From contig CAAELE010000039.1 in the NCBI GenBank assembly GCA_900756765.1, positions 1 through 40,007 on the forward strand: a stretch of 40,007 nucleotides of DNA, given 5' to 3'. Positions 7,949-17,257 of the stretch are shown here, piece after piece. Both the position numbers and the translations under genes were made by a program. This DNA comes from an uncultured Collinsella sp. Its GTDB lineage: Bacteria; Actinomycetota; Coriobacteriia; Coriobacteriales; Coriobacteriaceae. Below the pieces are notes generated by a model that had not been told where the DNA came from, did not search any database, and saw only the letters and a program-made list of their open reading frames with translations. The first letter of the stretch is position 1. The number at the start of each line of letters is the position of its first letter.

Positions 7949-8722
7949 ATGGGCAACTTGAACAACGGCGCGCTCGAGCGCGACGGATCGCGCCGCGTGG
8001 CGATGGTCACGGGCGGCTCACGCGGCATCGGTCGCGCTTGTGCCGTGGGCCTGGCGGAGGATGGCTACGATATTGCCGTCGTTTATGCCGGCAGCGTCGA
8101 TGCGGCGCGCGAGGCGTGCGAGGCCTGCGAGGCGGCTGGCGCCACGGCGCGCGCATATCAATGTGACGTGGCCGATTCCGCCGCCGTCAACACGTGCGTG
8201 GAGACGGTCCTCAACGACTTTGGCTCCATTTGGGCGCTCGTCAACAACGCCGGCATCACGCGCGACGGCCTGCTCATGCGTATGGGCGACGATGCCTTCG
8301 ACCGCGTGCTCGATGTCAATCTCAAGGGCACGTTCAATACGACGCGCGCGCTCACCAAGACCTTTATGCGCCAGCGCGGCGGTTGCGTCATCAACATGAG
8401 CTCGGTTGTGGGCCTGATGGGCAATGCCGGGCAGGCCAACTATGCTGCCTCCAAGGCGGGCGTGATAGGGCTTACCAAGGCGGTGGCGCGCGAGCTTGCG
8501 CCCCGCGGCGTACGAGTGAACGCGGTCGCCCCCGGGTTTGTCGAGACTGATATGACGGCAAAGCTTTCGGAGAAGGTGCGTGCGGCAACCGAGGAGCAGA
8601 TTCCCCTGAAGCGCATGGCGCGCCCCGAGGAAGTGGCCGGCGTGGTGCGCTTTCTGGCGAGCGATGCGGCGGCCTACATTACGGGCGAGGTCGTGCGCGT
8701 CGACGGCGGAATGGCGATGTAG
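7949..8722 (+). CDS. fabG: 3-oxoacyl-ACP reductase
   Basis: This 257-aa short-chain dehydrogenase performs the first, NADPH-dependent reduction of elongation. It has the cofactor loop TGGSRGIGRA (about residues 25-34), NNAG, the catalytic Ser in INMSSVVG and the YAASKAG active site, and ends ITGEVVRVDGGMAM as is typical of FabG. The first 15 residues precede the domain and are unusual in composition, but the ATG has AAAGGAA upstream and there is no better start. Confidence 0.95.
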   Translation: MGNLNNGALERDGSRRVAMVTGGSRGIGRACAVGLAEDGYDIAVVYAGSVDAAREACEACEAAGATARAYQCDVADSAAVNTCVETVLNDFGSIWALVNNAGITRDGLLMRMGDDAFDRVLDVNLKGTFNTTRALTKTFMRQRGGCVINMSSVVGLMGNAGQANYAASKAGVIGLTKAVARELAPRGVRVNAVAPGFVETDMTAKLSEKVRAATEEQIPLKRMARPEEVAGVVRFLASDAAAYITGEVVRVDGGMAM

Positions 8723-8761
8723 AAACCAGGGCCGAAGAACGGCTTGGATGAGGAGACCATG

Positions 8762-10009
8762 ATGGAACAGAGAGTTGCAATCACCGGCATAGGTGCCGTA
8801 TCGCCGCTCGGCAACACCGCGCTTGCCACCTGGGCGGCAATGTGTGCCGGCACGTGCGGCATCGGCCCGATCACGCACTTCGATACCGATGCGTTTGCCG
8901 TCAAGGTGGCGGCCGAGGTCAAGGGCTTTGACGGCAACGAGTACTTTGGTAAGCACGATGCCAAGCACCTCGACCCCTGCGTTCAGTTTGCACTGGCGGC
9001 GTCGGACGAGGCCATGCACGATGCGGGCCTTGATGTCGAAGATGCCATCGATCGCGAGCGCCTGGGCGTCTACGTGGGTTCAGGCGTGGGCGGCATGCAG
9101 ACACTCGTCGACAACGTCCACACGATTGCCGATCGAGGGCCTCGCCGTGCATCACCCTATATGATTGCGATGATGATCCCCAACATGGCTTCGGGCAACA
9201 TCGCGATTCGCCATAAGGCAAAGGGCCCGACCCTACCCGTCGTGACTGCCTGCGCGACTTCTGCCCATGCGGTGGGTGAGGCGTTCCGCGCCATCAAGCA
9301 CGGCTATGCCGACGCGATCCTCGCGGGCGGCGCCGAAGCCGCAATTATCCCCGATGCCGTTGCGGGCTTTACGTCCTGCCGCGCATTGACCACCAACCCC
9401 GATCCCGCGACGGCCTGCCGTCCGTTCGATGCAGACCGCGACGGCTTTGTGATGGGCGAGGGCGCCTGCGTGCTCGTGCTCGAGAGCATGGAACATGCGC
9501 AGGCGCGCGGTGCGCACATTTACGCCGAGGTCGTGGGCTACGGCAACACCGATGATGCCTATCACATCACGAGCCCCGATCCCGAGGCTGCCGGCATTGC
9601 CCGTGCGATATCGCTGGCGGTGGCCGAGGGCGACGTTAAGCCTTCCGAGGGCCTCTACATCAACGCTCACGGCACCTCGACCAAGCTCAACGATTCGTCC
9701 GAGACGGCGGGCATAAAGCGTGCGCTCGGCGAGGACGCGGCACGCGCCGCGCACGTCTCGTCGACTAAGTCGATGACCGGCCACATGATCGGTGCCACGG
9801 GTGCCATCGAGGTCATGGCCTGCGCCATGGCGCTCGAGCAGGGCGTGGTGCCGCCGACCATTAACTACCACACGCCCGATCCCGCCTGCGATCTTGACTA
9901 CACGCCCAATCGCGCGGTTCGCGCCGACCTTACCTGGGCGCTTTCGACAAACCTGGGCTTTGGCGGGCACAACGCCGCCATCGCGCTGCGTAGATATACG
10001 AGGAGCTAG
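8762..10009 (+). CDS. fabF: 3-oxoacyl-ACP synthase II
   Basis: This 415-aa elongating condensing enzyme carries the Cys-His-His set: Cys in VTACATSAHAVGEA, His in NAHGTSTKLND and His in STKSMTGHMIGATGAIE. The glycine-rich end LSTNLGFGGHNAAIALRR is intact. The start is placed at the second ATG of an ATGATG pair because AGGAG (8751-8755) is then 6 bp away; 8759 is the alternative. accB begins 3 bp after the stop. Confidence 0.95.
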   Translation: MEQRVAITGIGAVSPLGNTALATWAAMCAGTCGIGPITHFDTDAFAVKVAAEVKGFDGNEYFGKHDAKHLDPCVQFALAASDEAMHDAGLDVEDAIDRERLGVYVGSGVGGMQTLVDNVHTIADRGPRRASPYMIAMMIPNMASGNIAIRHKAKGPTLPVVTACATSAHAVGEAFRAIKHGYADAILAGGAEAAIIPDAVAGFTSCRALTTNPDPATACRPFDADRDGFVMGEGACVLVLESMEHAQARGAHIYAEVVGYGNTDDAYHITSPDPEAAGIARAISLAVAEGDVKPSEGLYINAHGTSTKLNDSSETAGIKRALGEDAARAAHVSSTKSMTGHMIGATGAIEVMACAMALEQGVVPPTINYHTPDPACDLDYTPNRAVRADLTWALSTNLGFGGHNAAIALRRYTRS

Positions 10010-10012
10010 AGC

Positions 10013-10489
10013 ATGGATTCCAAAAGACTTGCCGAGATAGCCGATGTTATGGAGGACCGCGGCCTCACGCGCGTACGCGTTGAGGAGCCCGATGGCACCG
10101 CGGTCGAACTCGAGCGCGCGAGCGCCGCGCAGCCGGTTGCCGTGCCCATGCCTATGCCGGGTGCCGTGACTGCTCCGGCGGTGGCTCCTGTCGCCATGCC
10201 TGCCGCCGCACCGGAGCCCGCCGCGCAGGCACCTGCCGCCGCACCGGAGCCCAAGGGCACCGAGGTGACCGCTCCCATGGTCGGCGTTTTCTATGCTGCC
10301 CCGGCGCCGGGCGACGAGCCGTTTGTGCACGTGGGCTCCAAGGTCAAGGCCGGTGAGACCCTCTGCATCATCGAGGCCATGAAGGTTCTCAACGAGGTGA
10401 CGGCCGAGGCAGACGGCGAGGTGCTCGAGATCTGCGTGGCCGACGGCGACCTCGTGGAGTTCGGCAGTTGCCTTATGAGGATCGGATAG
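10013..10489 (+). CDS. accB: Biotin carboxyl carrier protein of acetyl-CoA carboxylase
   Basis: This 158-aa protein carries the biotin. The N-terminal 40 residues form the usual small domain (LAEIADVMEDRGLTRVRVEE). A flexible Ala/Pro-rich linker spans about residues 45-80, and the biotinyl domain follows with Lys124 in EAMKVLNEV. The linker contains the near-repeat AAAPEPAAQAPAAAPEP. Its ligase BirA is divergent at the head of this locus. It is tightly packed between fabF and fabZ. Confidence 0.95.
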   Translation: MDSKRLAEIADVMEDRGLTRVRVEEPDGTAVELERASAAQPVAVPMPMPGAVTAPAVAPVAMPAAAPEPAAQAPAAAPEPKGTEVTAPMVGVFYAAPAPGDEPFVHVGSKVKAGETLCIIEAMKVLNEVTAEADGEVLEICVADGDLVEFGSCLMRIG

Positions 10490-10492
10490 GTG

Positions 10493-10921
10493 ATGTCCAT
10501 GAACAAAGAAGAGCTCAAGAAGCTGTTGCCGCATCGCGAACCGATGCTTTTGCTCGACGAGGCCGAGCTGGTGGGCGACGAGGCCCACGGCAAGATCACG
10601 ATTACGGGCGACGAGTACTTTTTGCAGGGGCATTTTCCGGGAAACCCGGTAGTCCCCGGCGTGATTCAGTGCGAGATGCTCGCCCAAAACTGCTGCGTGC
10701 TGCTGATGGGCGACGAGGAGGCGCGCGGCGCGACGCCGTTCTATACGAGCCTCGATAAGGTGCGCTTTAAGCGTCCGGTGCGCCCGGGCGACACGGTTGA
10801 TCTGGTGTGCACCATCACGCGTGCGCGCGGGCCGTTCCGCTTTGCGACGGGTACCGCGAGCGTCAACGGTGAGGTTTGCTGCCGCGCCGATATGTCTTTT
10901 GCACTCATGCACGAAAGTTAA
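10493..10921 (+). CDS. fabZ: 3-hydroxyacyl-ACP dehydratase
   Basis: This 142-aa hot-dog-fold dehydratase has LLPHREPMLLLDE at the start and the catalytic block GHFPGNPVVPGVIQCEMLAQ with its His and Glu. The start is uncertain by a few codons: GTG 10490, ATG 10493 and ATG 10499 are in frame; ATG 10493 was chosen for its distance from GAGGA at 10477-10481. The gene sits between accB and accC, so acetyl-CoA carboxylase genes are interleaved with fab genes. Confidence 0.93.
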   Translation: MSMNKEELKKLLPHREPMLLLDEAELVGDEAHGKITITGDEYFLQGHFPGNPVVPGVIQCEMLAQNCCVLLMGDEEARGATPFYTSLDKVRFKRPVRPGDTVDLVCTITRARGPFRFATGTASVNGEVCCRADMSFALMHES

Positions 10922-10931
10922 GGAAGGCTTC

Positions 10932-12275
10932 ATGTTCGACAAAGTGCTCATCGCCAACCGCGGCGAAGTCGCGGTCCGTGTTATCCGCGCGTGCCGCGAT
11001 ATGGGCATCAAGACCGTCGCCGTTTATTCCACGGCCGATGCGGACGCGCTGCACGTGCAGCTTGCCGACGAGGCGTATTGCATCGGCGGCCCGCGTCTTG
11101 CCGAGAGCTACCTCAACGACGATGCCGTGCTCACCTGTGCCGTGAAGTCGGGGGCAAAGGCGATCCATCCTGGCTACGGTTTCTTTTCCGAGAAGGCGAG
11201 CTTCGTGCGCGACTGCGACAAGTATGGTCTAGCGTTTGTCGGTCCCTCGGCCGAGGTCATCGACAGCATGGGCGACAAGGATGCCGCACGCCGAACGGCT
11301 GCCGCGGCGGGCGTACCCATCGTGCCGGGCTGCGATTTGCTCAAAAGTCCCGAGGAGGCGACGGCCGAGGCCGAGCGCATTGGCTGCCCCGTGCTCATCA
11401 AGGCGCGTGCAGGTGGCGGCGGTCGCGGCATTCGCAAGGTCGAGTGCGTGGAAGACGCGGCAAAGGCGTTCATCGAGGCGCGTGCCGAGGGCGAGGCCGT
11501 TTTTGGCGACGGCGAGTGCTACATGGAGAAGTTCGTCGCGCCGGCCCACCACGTTGAGGTGCAGATTATGGCCGATAAGCAGGGCCATGTGTTTTCGCTC
11601 GGCGAGCGCGAGTGCTCGGTGCAGCGTCGCAACCAAAAGCTGATCGAGGAGAGCCCCGCGCCGTGCCTCGACGGACACGACGACATTCGTGCTCGCATGC
11701 ACAAGGCGGCGCGTGACCTGGCTCGTGCCGTCGGCTACGAAGGAGCCGGTACCATCGAGTTCCTGTATTCGGACGACGGCAATTTCTACTTTATGGAAAT
11801 GAACACGCGCTTGCAGGTGGAGCATCCGGTTACGGAGTTTGTGACCGATACCGACTTGGTCAAGTGGCAGCTGCGCGTGGCGGCCGGCCAGCCTTTGCCC
11901 TTTGAGCAGGAGGACATGCCGGTCCGCAACCACGCCATGGAGTGCCGCATCAATGCCGAAACGCCGGACTTTCTGCCGTCATGCGGAACGGTCACCGCGT
12001 TGCGTGTACCGGGTGGTCCGCGCGTGCGCTGGGATTCGGCCATGTTCACCGGTGCGACAGTTCCGCCGTACTACGACTCCATGCTCGGCAAGCTCATCGT
12101 GTGTGCGCCCACGCGTGACGGCGCCATTCGCAAGATGCGCTCGGCCCTGGGCGAGCTCGTGATTGAGGGCGTGAGCGAAAACAGCGAACTGCAGCTCGAC
12201 GTGCTGGCAAACGATGAGTTCTTGTCGGGCATGTACCACACCGATCTGATGGGGCATCTCTATGCTGATGAATAG
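10932..12275 (+). CDS. accC: Acetyl-CoA carboxylase biotin carboxylase subunit
   Basis: This 447-aa ATP-grasp enzyme carboxylates the biotin on AccB. It opens MFDKVLIANRGEVAVRVIRA, has the glycine-rich ATP loop KARAGGGGRGIRKV, the catalytic FMEMNTRLQVEHPVTE block, and a complete C-terminal domain. AAGGAAGG precedes the ATG. Its 3' end overlaps accDA by 14 nt, which suggests coupled translation and balanced subunits. Confidence 0.96.
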   Translation: MFDKVLIANRGEVAVRVIRACRDMGIKTVAVYSTADADALHVQLADEAYCIGGPRLAESYLNDDAVLTCAVKSGAKAIHPGYGFFSEKASFVRDCDKYGLAFVGPSAEVIDSMGDKDAARRTAAAAGVPIVPGCDLLKSPEEATAEAERIGCPVLIKARAGGGGRGIRKVECVEDAAKAFIEARAEGEAVFGDGECYMEKFVAPAHHVEVQIMADKQGHVFSLGERECSVQRRNQKLIEESPAPCLDGHDDIRARMHKAARDLARAVGYEGAGTIEFLYSDDGNFYFMEMNTRLQVEHPVTEFVTDTDLVKWQLRVAAGQPLPFEQEDMPVRNHAMECRINAETPDFLPSCGTVTALRVPGGPRVRWDSAMFTGATVPPYYDSMLGKLIVCAPTRDGAIRKMRSALGELVIEGVSENSELQLDVLANDEFLSGMYHTDLMGHLYADE

Positions 12276-13986
12276 AAAAGCGAAGACGGTCAACGTCCTC
12301 GAGGGGCCGATGACCGAGTCGTGCGCCGAGTTTCCCGCGCGCCACGTGTTTATCAAGTGCCCGGGGTGCCGCCGTGTGATCGATGAGGCACGCCTGCACG
12401 ACAACCTCGAGGTCTGTCCTCGTTGCGGCAAACACTTTCGCGTGAGCGGTCGCGCGCGCATGCGCATGACGGTCGACGAGGGCACGTTTGAGGAATGGGA
12501 TGCTAATCTGGCGTCGGAGGACTTCCTCTCGTTTCCCGGTTATGCCGACAAGCTCAAGGGCGCGGTCGAGCGTTCGGGCGAGCGCGATGCCGTTGTGTGC
12601 GGCAGGGGCAAAATCTGCGGTTGCGATACGGCGCTCTTCTTTATGGATGCCAACTTTATGATGGGCTCGATGGGTTCCGTGGTGGGCGAGAAGATCTGTC
12701 ACGCATTTGAGCGTGCGACCGAGCTGGGATTGCCAGTCGTCGGCTTTACCGTTTCGGGCGGTGCGCGCATGCAAGAGGGCGTGACCTCGCTTATGCAGAT
12801 GGCCAAGATTTCTGCGGCGGTTAGGCGCCACAGCGAGGCGGGCGGCCTGTATATCACGGTGCTCACCGACCCCACGACCGGAGGCGTAACCGCGAGCTTT
12901 GCCATGGAGGGCGACATTATCCTGGCCGAGCCCGATGCCCTGACGGCATTTGCCGGCCCGCGCGTGATCGAGCAGAACATGCACAAGCGCCTGCCCAAGG
13001 GATTCCAACGCTCCGAGTTTTTGCTGGAGCACGGCTTTTGCGATGCCGTTGTTCCGCGTGGCGAGATTGCGCTCACGGTAGGCGAGTTGCTGGCGCTGCA
13101 CGAAGGGCACGCGCCCGGCTTGGGGGCACCGCATGAGATCGTGCATACGGGTCGCCGCGGCAAAAAGTTGGGACACTTGTTCAAGCGCTCGGCCGCACCA
13201 AAAACCGCGCTCGAGATTGTTAAGCAGACCCGCTCGGCAGATCGCGCCACGGCGGGTGAGATGATCTCGCTGGGCCTCGACGGATTCGTTGAGCTGCACG
13301 GCGACCGTTACTTTGGCGACGACGCCGCTGTGTTGGCTGGCATTGGCTGGAAAGACGGACGCCCCGTAACGGTCATCGCCATCGAGCGCGGCACCACGAC
13401 CAAAGAGCGTATCCGCCGCAACTTTGGCATGGCGCATCCCGAGGGCTACCGCAAGGCGCGTCGCCTTATGCGTCAGGCCGAAAAGTTTGGTCGACCGGTT
13501 CTGTGCCTGGTCGATACTTCGGGCGCGTTTTGCGGCATCGGTGCCGAGGAGCGCGGCCAGGGCGAGGCGATCGCCCAGAATCTCATGGAGATGAGCGGCC
13601 TTAAGACGCCGATTGTCTCGGTGGTGACAGGCGAGGGCGGCTCTGGTGGCGCGCTGGCGCTATCCGTGGCCGACCGCATCCTGATGCTCTCGAGCTCGGC
13701 CTATTCGGTCGTGAGCCCCGAGGCCTGTGCGTCGATCCTGTGGAAGGATACCGAGCGCGCGGATGAGGCCGCCGAGGCGCTGAAGCTCACGGCCCCCGAT
13801 CTGTTGGCGCTCGGCATCATCGACGGCATTGTTGACGATAGGGGCCTGTCGCATGAGGAGATCGCCGGTGCCGTCATGTCCTCGGCATTTGATGCCTTCG
13901 ATACGCTTGGGCGGCTCGACGACGCGACCCTCGCAAACCTCCGCTACGAAAAGTACCGCGCAATCGGTCGGTACAGCACGATGTAA
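12262..13986 (+). CDS. accDA: Acetyl-CoA carboxylase carboxyltransferase, fused beta-alpha subunit (AccDA)
   Basis: One 574-aa frame holds both carboxyltransferase subunits. Residues 1 to about 300 are AccD: a four-cysteine zinc ribbon (Cys33, Cys36, Cys52, Cys55) and the crotonase-fold part with VSGGARMQEG and PTTGGVTASFA. From about residue 315 it is AccA: LDGFVELHGDRYFGDD, KERIRRNFGMAHPEGYRKA, DTSGAFCGIGAEERGQGEAIA and GEGGSGGALALSVADR. The reading frame is continuous through the join, so this is a real fusion. The start may be ATG 12262 or ATG 12268. Confidence 0.94.
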   Translation: MLMNRKAKTVNVLEGPMTESCAEFPARHVFIKCPGCRRVIDEARLHDNLEVCPRCGKHFRVSGRARMRMTVDEGTFEEWDANLASEDFLSFPGYADKLKGAVERSGERDAVVCGRGKICGCDTALFFMDANFMMGSMGSVVGEKICHAFERATELGLPVVGFTVSGGARMQEGVTSLMQMAKISAAVRRHSEAGGLYITVLTDPTTGGVTASFAMEGDIILAEPDALTAFAGPRVIEQNMHKRLPKGFQRSEFLLEHGFCDAVVPRGEIALTVGELLALHEGHAPGLGAPHEIVHTGRRGKKLGHLFKRSAAPKTALEIVKQTRSADRATAGEMISLGLDGFVELHGDRYFGDDAAVLAGIGWKDGRPVTVIAIERGTTTKERIRRNFGMAHPEGYRKARRLMRQAEKFGRPVLCLVDTSGAFCGIGAEERGQGEAIAQNLMEMSGLKTPIVSVVTGEGGSGGALALSVADRILMLSSSAYSVVSPEACASILWKDTERADEAAEALKLTAPDLLALGIIDGIVDDRGLSHEEIAGAVMSSAFDAFDTLGRLDDATLANLRYEKYRAIGRYSTM

Positions 13987-14002
13987 CAAAGGGACAGTCC
14001 GC

Positions 14003-15241
14003 ATGTCACATTGGGAAAGGGTTCCTGTGTCACAAGTTTCTAACACCTCGTTTACAACGACGGTTTCATCAAACGCCATGGCCGTGGTGGACTATCTGTC
14101 CAAAAGCATGATGTCGGCGCTGCCGTTTATTGTCTGCGCGGCGTTGTTCCGCACCGTCGCCGTCATTATGGGCGAAGGCATGCTGGGCCTATGGTCTGCC
14201 GATTCCGAAATCTATCGTCTGTTCTACAGTTGGCTCTATAACGCCGGCTACTACTTTTTGCCCATTTATCTTGGTTGGGCGGCCGCCCGCCAGCTCGGTT
14301 GCTCGGAGCAGCTGGGCATGATGCTGGGCGGCGTATTGATTGCGCCCGATCTGCTTAAGCTCGTCGATGCCGCATCGACGACGGGGGCATCGATGACTTC
14401 CGTGTATGGCCTGCTTCCCGCGCCGGTCAACGATTACACGACGACTGTTATTCCGGTTCTCATCTCGGTGCCCGTGCTTTGGCGAGTGGAGTGTTTCTTT
14501 CGGCGCGTTATCCCTAAGGCCGTGGCGTTTTCGTTCGTTCCGTTTGCGACCATGCTTGTCATGGTTCCGGTTTCGCTGTGTATTACGGCGCCGGCGGGCA
14601 GCTATTTGGGCATGTTGTTGGGCCAGCTTATGTTTATGCTTGGCAATTCCGGTGGCATCGTGTCGCTGCTCACGCTCATGGGGCTTGCCGCGGGCTGGGA
14701 GTTCCTTAAGATCGCGGGTGTCAGCAACGTTGTCCTATCGCTCGCCTATGCGCAGTTTATGAGTGTGGGAACGGATTCGTGCATCCTGATCGCCGCGACG
14801 ATGGCAACGTTCGCCGTTTGGGGCATGCCTTTTGGCGCGTCGCTCCGCGTTGCGGATAAGGACGAGAAGGCGCTCATGCTGGGCTATTCAATCTCGGGCG
14901 TGCTTGGCGGCGTAAGCGAGCCGGCGCTGTACGGTTGCGGCTTTAAATATGGCAGGTGCCTGACGTGCATGGCCATTGGCGGCGCCGTCGGAGGCCTTGT
15001 TGCAGCCGTGGGCCACGTTACGGCCTATACCATCGGCATGACGAATGTCCTCATGGTCATTGGCTTTGCCACGGGCGGCATCTCGAACCTGCTGTGGTGC
15101 TGCGTTGCCGGCGGCACGGCATTTGCGGTGTCTGCGGCGCTGAGCTACTGCTTTGGCGTGGCGCCGGCGAAGGGGCAGGCGACGGGGGACGGAGCCGATT
15201 CGCCCGAAACAGTGGCGAGCGCTGCTGAAGTAAGCGCATAA
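14003..15241 (+). CDS. Orphan PTS EIIC-like membrane protein
   Basis: This 412-aa hydrophobic protein resembles the EIIC domain of the glucose/beta-glucoside PTS family: many membrane segments, VYGLLPAPVNDYTTTVIPVLISV, and GYSISGVLGGVSEPALYG (the family's GITEPALYG region). No EIIA or EIIB domain is fused, and no such gene is adjacent. It starts 16 bp after accDA and ends at the operon terminator, so it is cotranscribed with fatty acid genes. The N-terminal codons lie in a GGGACAG-type repeat-like stretch; GTG 14027 with GGAAAGG upstream is an alternative start. The substrate is unknown; a sensor or a PTS-independent carrier is possible. Confidence 0.8.
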   Translation: MSHWERVPVSQVSNTSFTTTVSSNAMAVVDYLSKSMMSALPFIVCAALFRTVAVIMGEGMLGLWSADSEIYRLFYSWLYNAGYYFLPIYLGWAAARQLGCSEQLGMMLGGVLIAPDLLKLVDAASTTGASMTSVYGLLPAPVNDYTTTVIPVLISVPVLWRVECFFRRVIPKAVAFSFVPFATMLVMVPVSLCITAPAGSYLGMLLGQLMFMLGNSGGIVSLLTLMGLAAGWEFLKIAGVSNVVLSLAYAQFMSVGTDSCILIAATMATFAVWGMPFGASLRVADKDEKALMLGYSISGVLGGVSEPALYGCGFKYGRCLTCMAIGGAVGGLVAAVGHVTAYTIGMTNVLMVIGFATGGISNLLWCCVAGGTAFAVSAALSYCFGVAPAKGQATGDGADSPETVASAAEVSA

Positions 15242-15279
15242 ACCTGTGCGACAAAAGGACGATCCCTTTGTCGTGTTCC

Positions 15280-15312
15280 AAGGCCGCGGCCCGTGTGGGC
15301 TGCGGCCTTTTT
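15280..15312 (+). terminator. Terminator of the fab operon
   Basis: AAGGCCGCGGCCC, loop GTGT, GGGCTGCGGCCTT, then a T-run. It lies 39 bp after the EIIC-like gene and ends the 10.5-kb fab/acc transcription unit. Confidence 0.88.
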
Positions 15313-15385
15313 GTATCTGGGGGACAAAGTGGCTACACTACAATCCGGTCAAGCAATAGATATATAAGTAGTACCGTGGGGGCGG

Positions 15386-16546
15386 ATGCAGATGGTCGAG
15401 TGGATTGTTAAGCGCGCGCAGGGCGATCGTGCACGTGTGGGCACGTTAGCGGGCATGGTGTGTATTGTCGCCAATGTGGCGCTTTGTGCTGCAAAGGGTG
15501 CCATTGGTGTGGTTTCGGGATCGGTTTCGATTGTGGCGGATGCCATGAACAACCTGTCCGATGCCAGCTCGAATATCGTGAGCGTGCTGGGCTTTAAGCT
15601 GGCGAGCAAGCCGGCCGACCCCGAGCATCCTTACGGCCACGGTCGCTACGAGTATCTCTCGGGTCTGGTCGTGGCGGCGCTCGTGCTGCTGATTGGCGTT
15701 GAACTGGTGAAGTCCTCGGTTGAGCGCGTCATCCACCCCGAACCTGTCGAGTTCTCGCTTGCCCTGGTGGCAGTTCTAGTGCTTTCGATGGTCGTAAAGC
15801 TTTGGATGGCGGCCCTCAACCAAAAGCTCGGCGATCGCATTGAGTCCGAGACGCTGCATGCGACCGCGCAGGATTCCAAGAACGATGTTCTTGCCACGGG
15901 CGCCGTACTGGCGTGCGCAATTGTTTCGCAGGTGACGGGCATCAACCTTGACGCTTGGGTCGGCCTTGCCGTTGGTGCCTATATTGGCTGGAGCGGTTTT
16001 GAACTCATCCAGGATACGGTGAGCCCGCTTTTGGGCCAGACGCCCGATCCTAAGCTGGTCAAGCACATTCGAGACAAGATCATGAGCTATCCCGGCGTTT
16101 TGGGCGTTCACGATCTGATGGTTCACGACTATGGCCCGGGCAGGAAGTTCGCAAGTGCTCACGCCGAGATGGCAGCCGAAGCCAGCCCTCTGGAAAGCCA
16201 TGACACGCTCGATAACATCGAGCAGGCGTTTAGGAACGAAGACGGCATGATTGTCACGCTTCACTACGATCCCATCGTGACCGACGATCCAAAGGTGGCG
16301 AGCATGCGTTTACGCATTAACGCCATGGCTCAACAGATCGATAGCCGCCTTTCAATTCACGATCTGCGCTGTGTGCCGGGCCCTACGCACACCAACGTGA
16401 TCTTTGACTGCGTGCGACCCTCGGATCTGCAGATGAGTGCCGAAGACTTAAAGCACGCGCTGGCACAACGGGTCGAATCGGAATATCCCAAGTCGGTCGC
16501 CAAAATCACGATCGACGAAGACTACGTAGGCCATACCCACGAGTAG
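15386..16546 (+). CDS. Cation diffusion facilitator family transporter
   Basis: This 386-aa proton-driven metal exporter of the CDF family has about six membrane segments in residues 18-205. Metal-site motifs are DAMNNLSDA (residues 52-60) in the second segment and DSKND in the fifth, in place of the common HxxxD arrangement, plus the HPYGHGRYEY loop (81-90). The Asp-rich site without histidine is more like manganese or iron exporters than zinc exporters; this is an inference. The cytoplasmic domain is long (about 170 residues). A possible -10, TACAAT at 15339-15344, precedes the gene. Confidence 0.88.
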   Translation: MQMVEWIVKRAQGDRARVGTLAGMVCIVANVALCAAKGAIGVVSGSVSIVADAMNNLSDASSNIVSVLGFKLASKPADPEHPYGHGRYEYLSGLVVAALVLLIGVELVKSSVERVIHPEPVEFSLALVAVLVLSMVVKLWMAALNQKLGDRIESETLHATAQDSKNDVLATGAVLACAIVSQVTGINLDAWVGLAVGAYIGWSGFELIQDTVSPLLGQTPDPKLVKHIRDKIMSYPGVLGVHDLMVHDYGPGRKFASAHAEMAAEASPLESHDTLDNIEQAFRNEDGMIVTLHYDPIVTDDPKVASMRLRINAMAQQIDSRLSIHDLRCVPGPTHTNVIFDCVRPSDLQMSAEDLKHALAQRVESEYPKSVAKITIDEDYVGHTHE

Positions 16547-16585
16547 GGCTGCGCCGGTAAAGCTAGGTATACAGAAGGGGAGAGC

Positions 16586-17212
16586 ATGAAGCGTCTATAT
16601 CTACTCCGCCATGGTCAGACGGAATTCAACGTTAAAAAGCTGGTTCAGGGCCGCTGCGATTCACCGTTGACCGACCTGGGCCGCAAACAAGCGGGAATGG
16701 CAGCCGCATGGCTCAAGGCCCACGGCGTCGTCCCCGATAAAGTGGTCTCTTCGCCCTTAGGCCGAGCCATGGACACGGCAAGTTTCGTCGCAACCGAGCT
16801 TCTCGGCGCAGACGCTGACGTTGAGCCCTGCGAAGGCATCATCGAGCGCTGCTATGGAACCTTCGAAGAAGGCCCCCACGACGCCCTTCCCACCGACGTC
16901 TGGGATCCGGGCGAGGACCTGGTCCCCTTCGGAGGAGAAGGAAGCCGCGCGCTGCAAGAGCGCATGGTAGACACTCTCACCAATCTCATAAGCGCCGAGA
17001 GCGTCGAAACCCTTCTAGCAGTAAGCCACGGCAGCGCCAGCCGTCAATTTATCAAGGCCGCAGCCCCAGAGGGCTTCGAGCTCCCAGCAAAACTTCCCAA
17101 CTGCGCCATCATGATCTTTAATTTCGATGAGGCAAATCCACAAGCAGAAGGCGAGTCTCATCAATGCAAGTTCACCCTCCAGCAAATTGTGGATCCCCAA
17201 CAAAGTAATTAG
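16586..17212 (+). CDS. Histidine phosphatase (phosphoglycerate mutase-like) family protein
   Basis: This 208-aa protein starts MKRLYLLRHGQTEFNVKKLVQGRCDSPLTDLGRKQA with the phospho-accepting His in RHG, and has SSPLGRAMDTA, ERCYGTFEEG and a second catalytic His in VSHGSASRQ. Members include cofactor-dependent phosphoglycerate mutases and broad phosphatases; length and sequence fit a small-molecule phosphatase better than glycolytic GpmA. GAAGGGGAG precedes the ATG. It begins 39 bp after the CDF gene and may share its transcript. The repeat at 17258-17392 follows. Confidence 0.85.
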   Translation: MKRLYLLRHGQTEFNVKKLVQGRCDSPLTDLGRKQAGMAAAWLKAHGVVPDKVVSSPLGRAMDTASFVATELLGADADVEPCEGIIERCYGTFEEGPHDALPTDVWDPGEDLVPFGGEGSRALQERMVDTLTNLISAESVETLLAVSHGSASRQFIKAAAPEGFELPAKLPNCAIMIFNFDEANPQAEGESHQCKFTLQQIVDPQQSN

Positions 17213-17257
17213 CTGAGCGAGCAGAGTTAAGCAGACATCAACGTGTCGTCTCCCGAG

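Noticed and set aside
9233..11011. 592-codon minus-strand frame over fabF-accB-fabZ
   Set aside because: It covers three well-supported genes on the other strand and has only His/Arg/Ala-rich shadow sequence.
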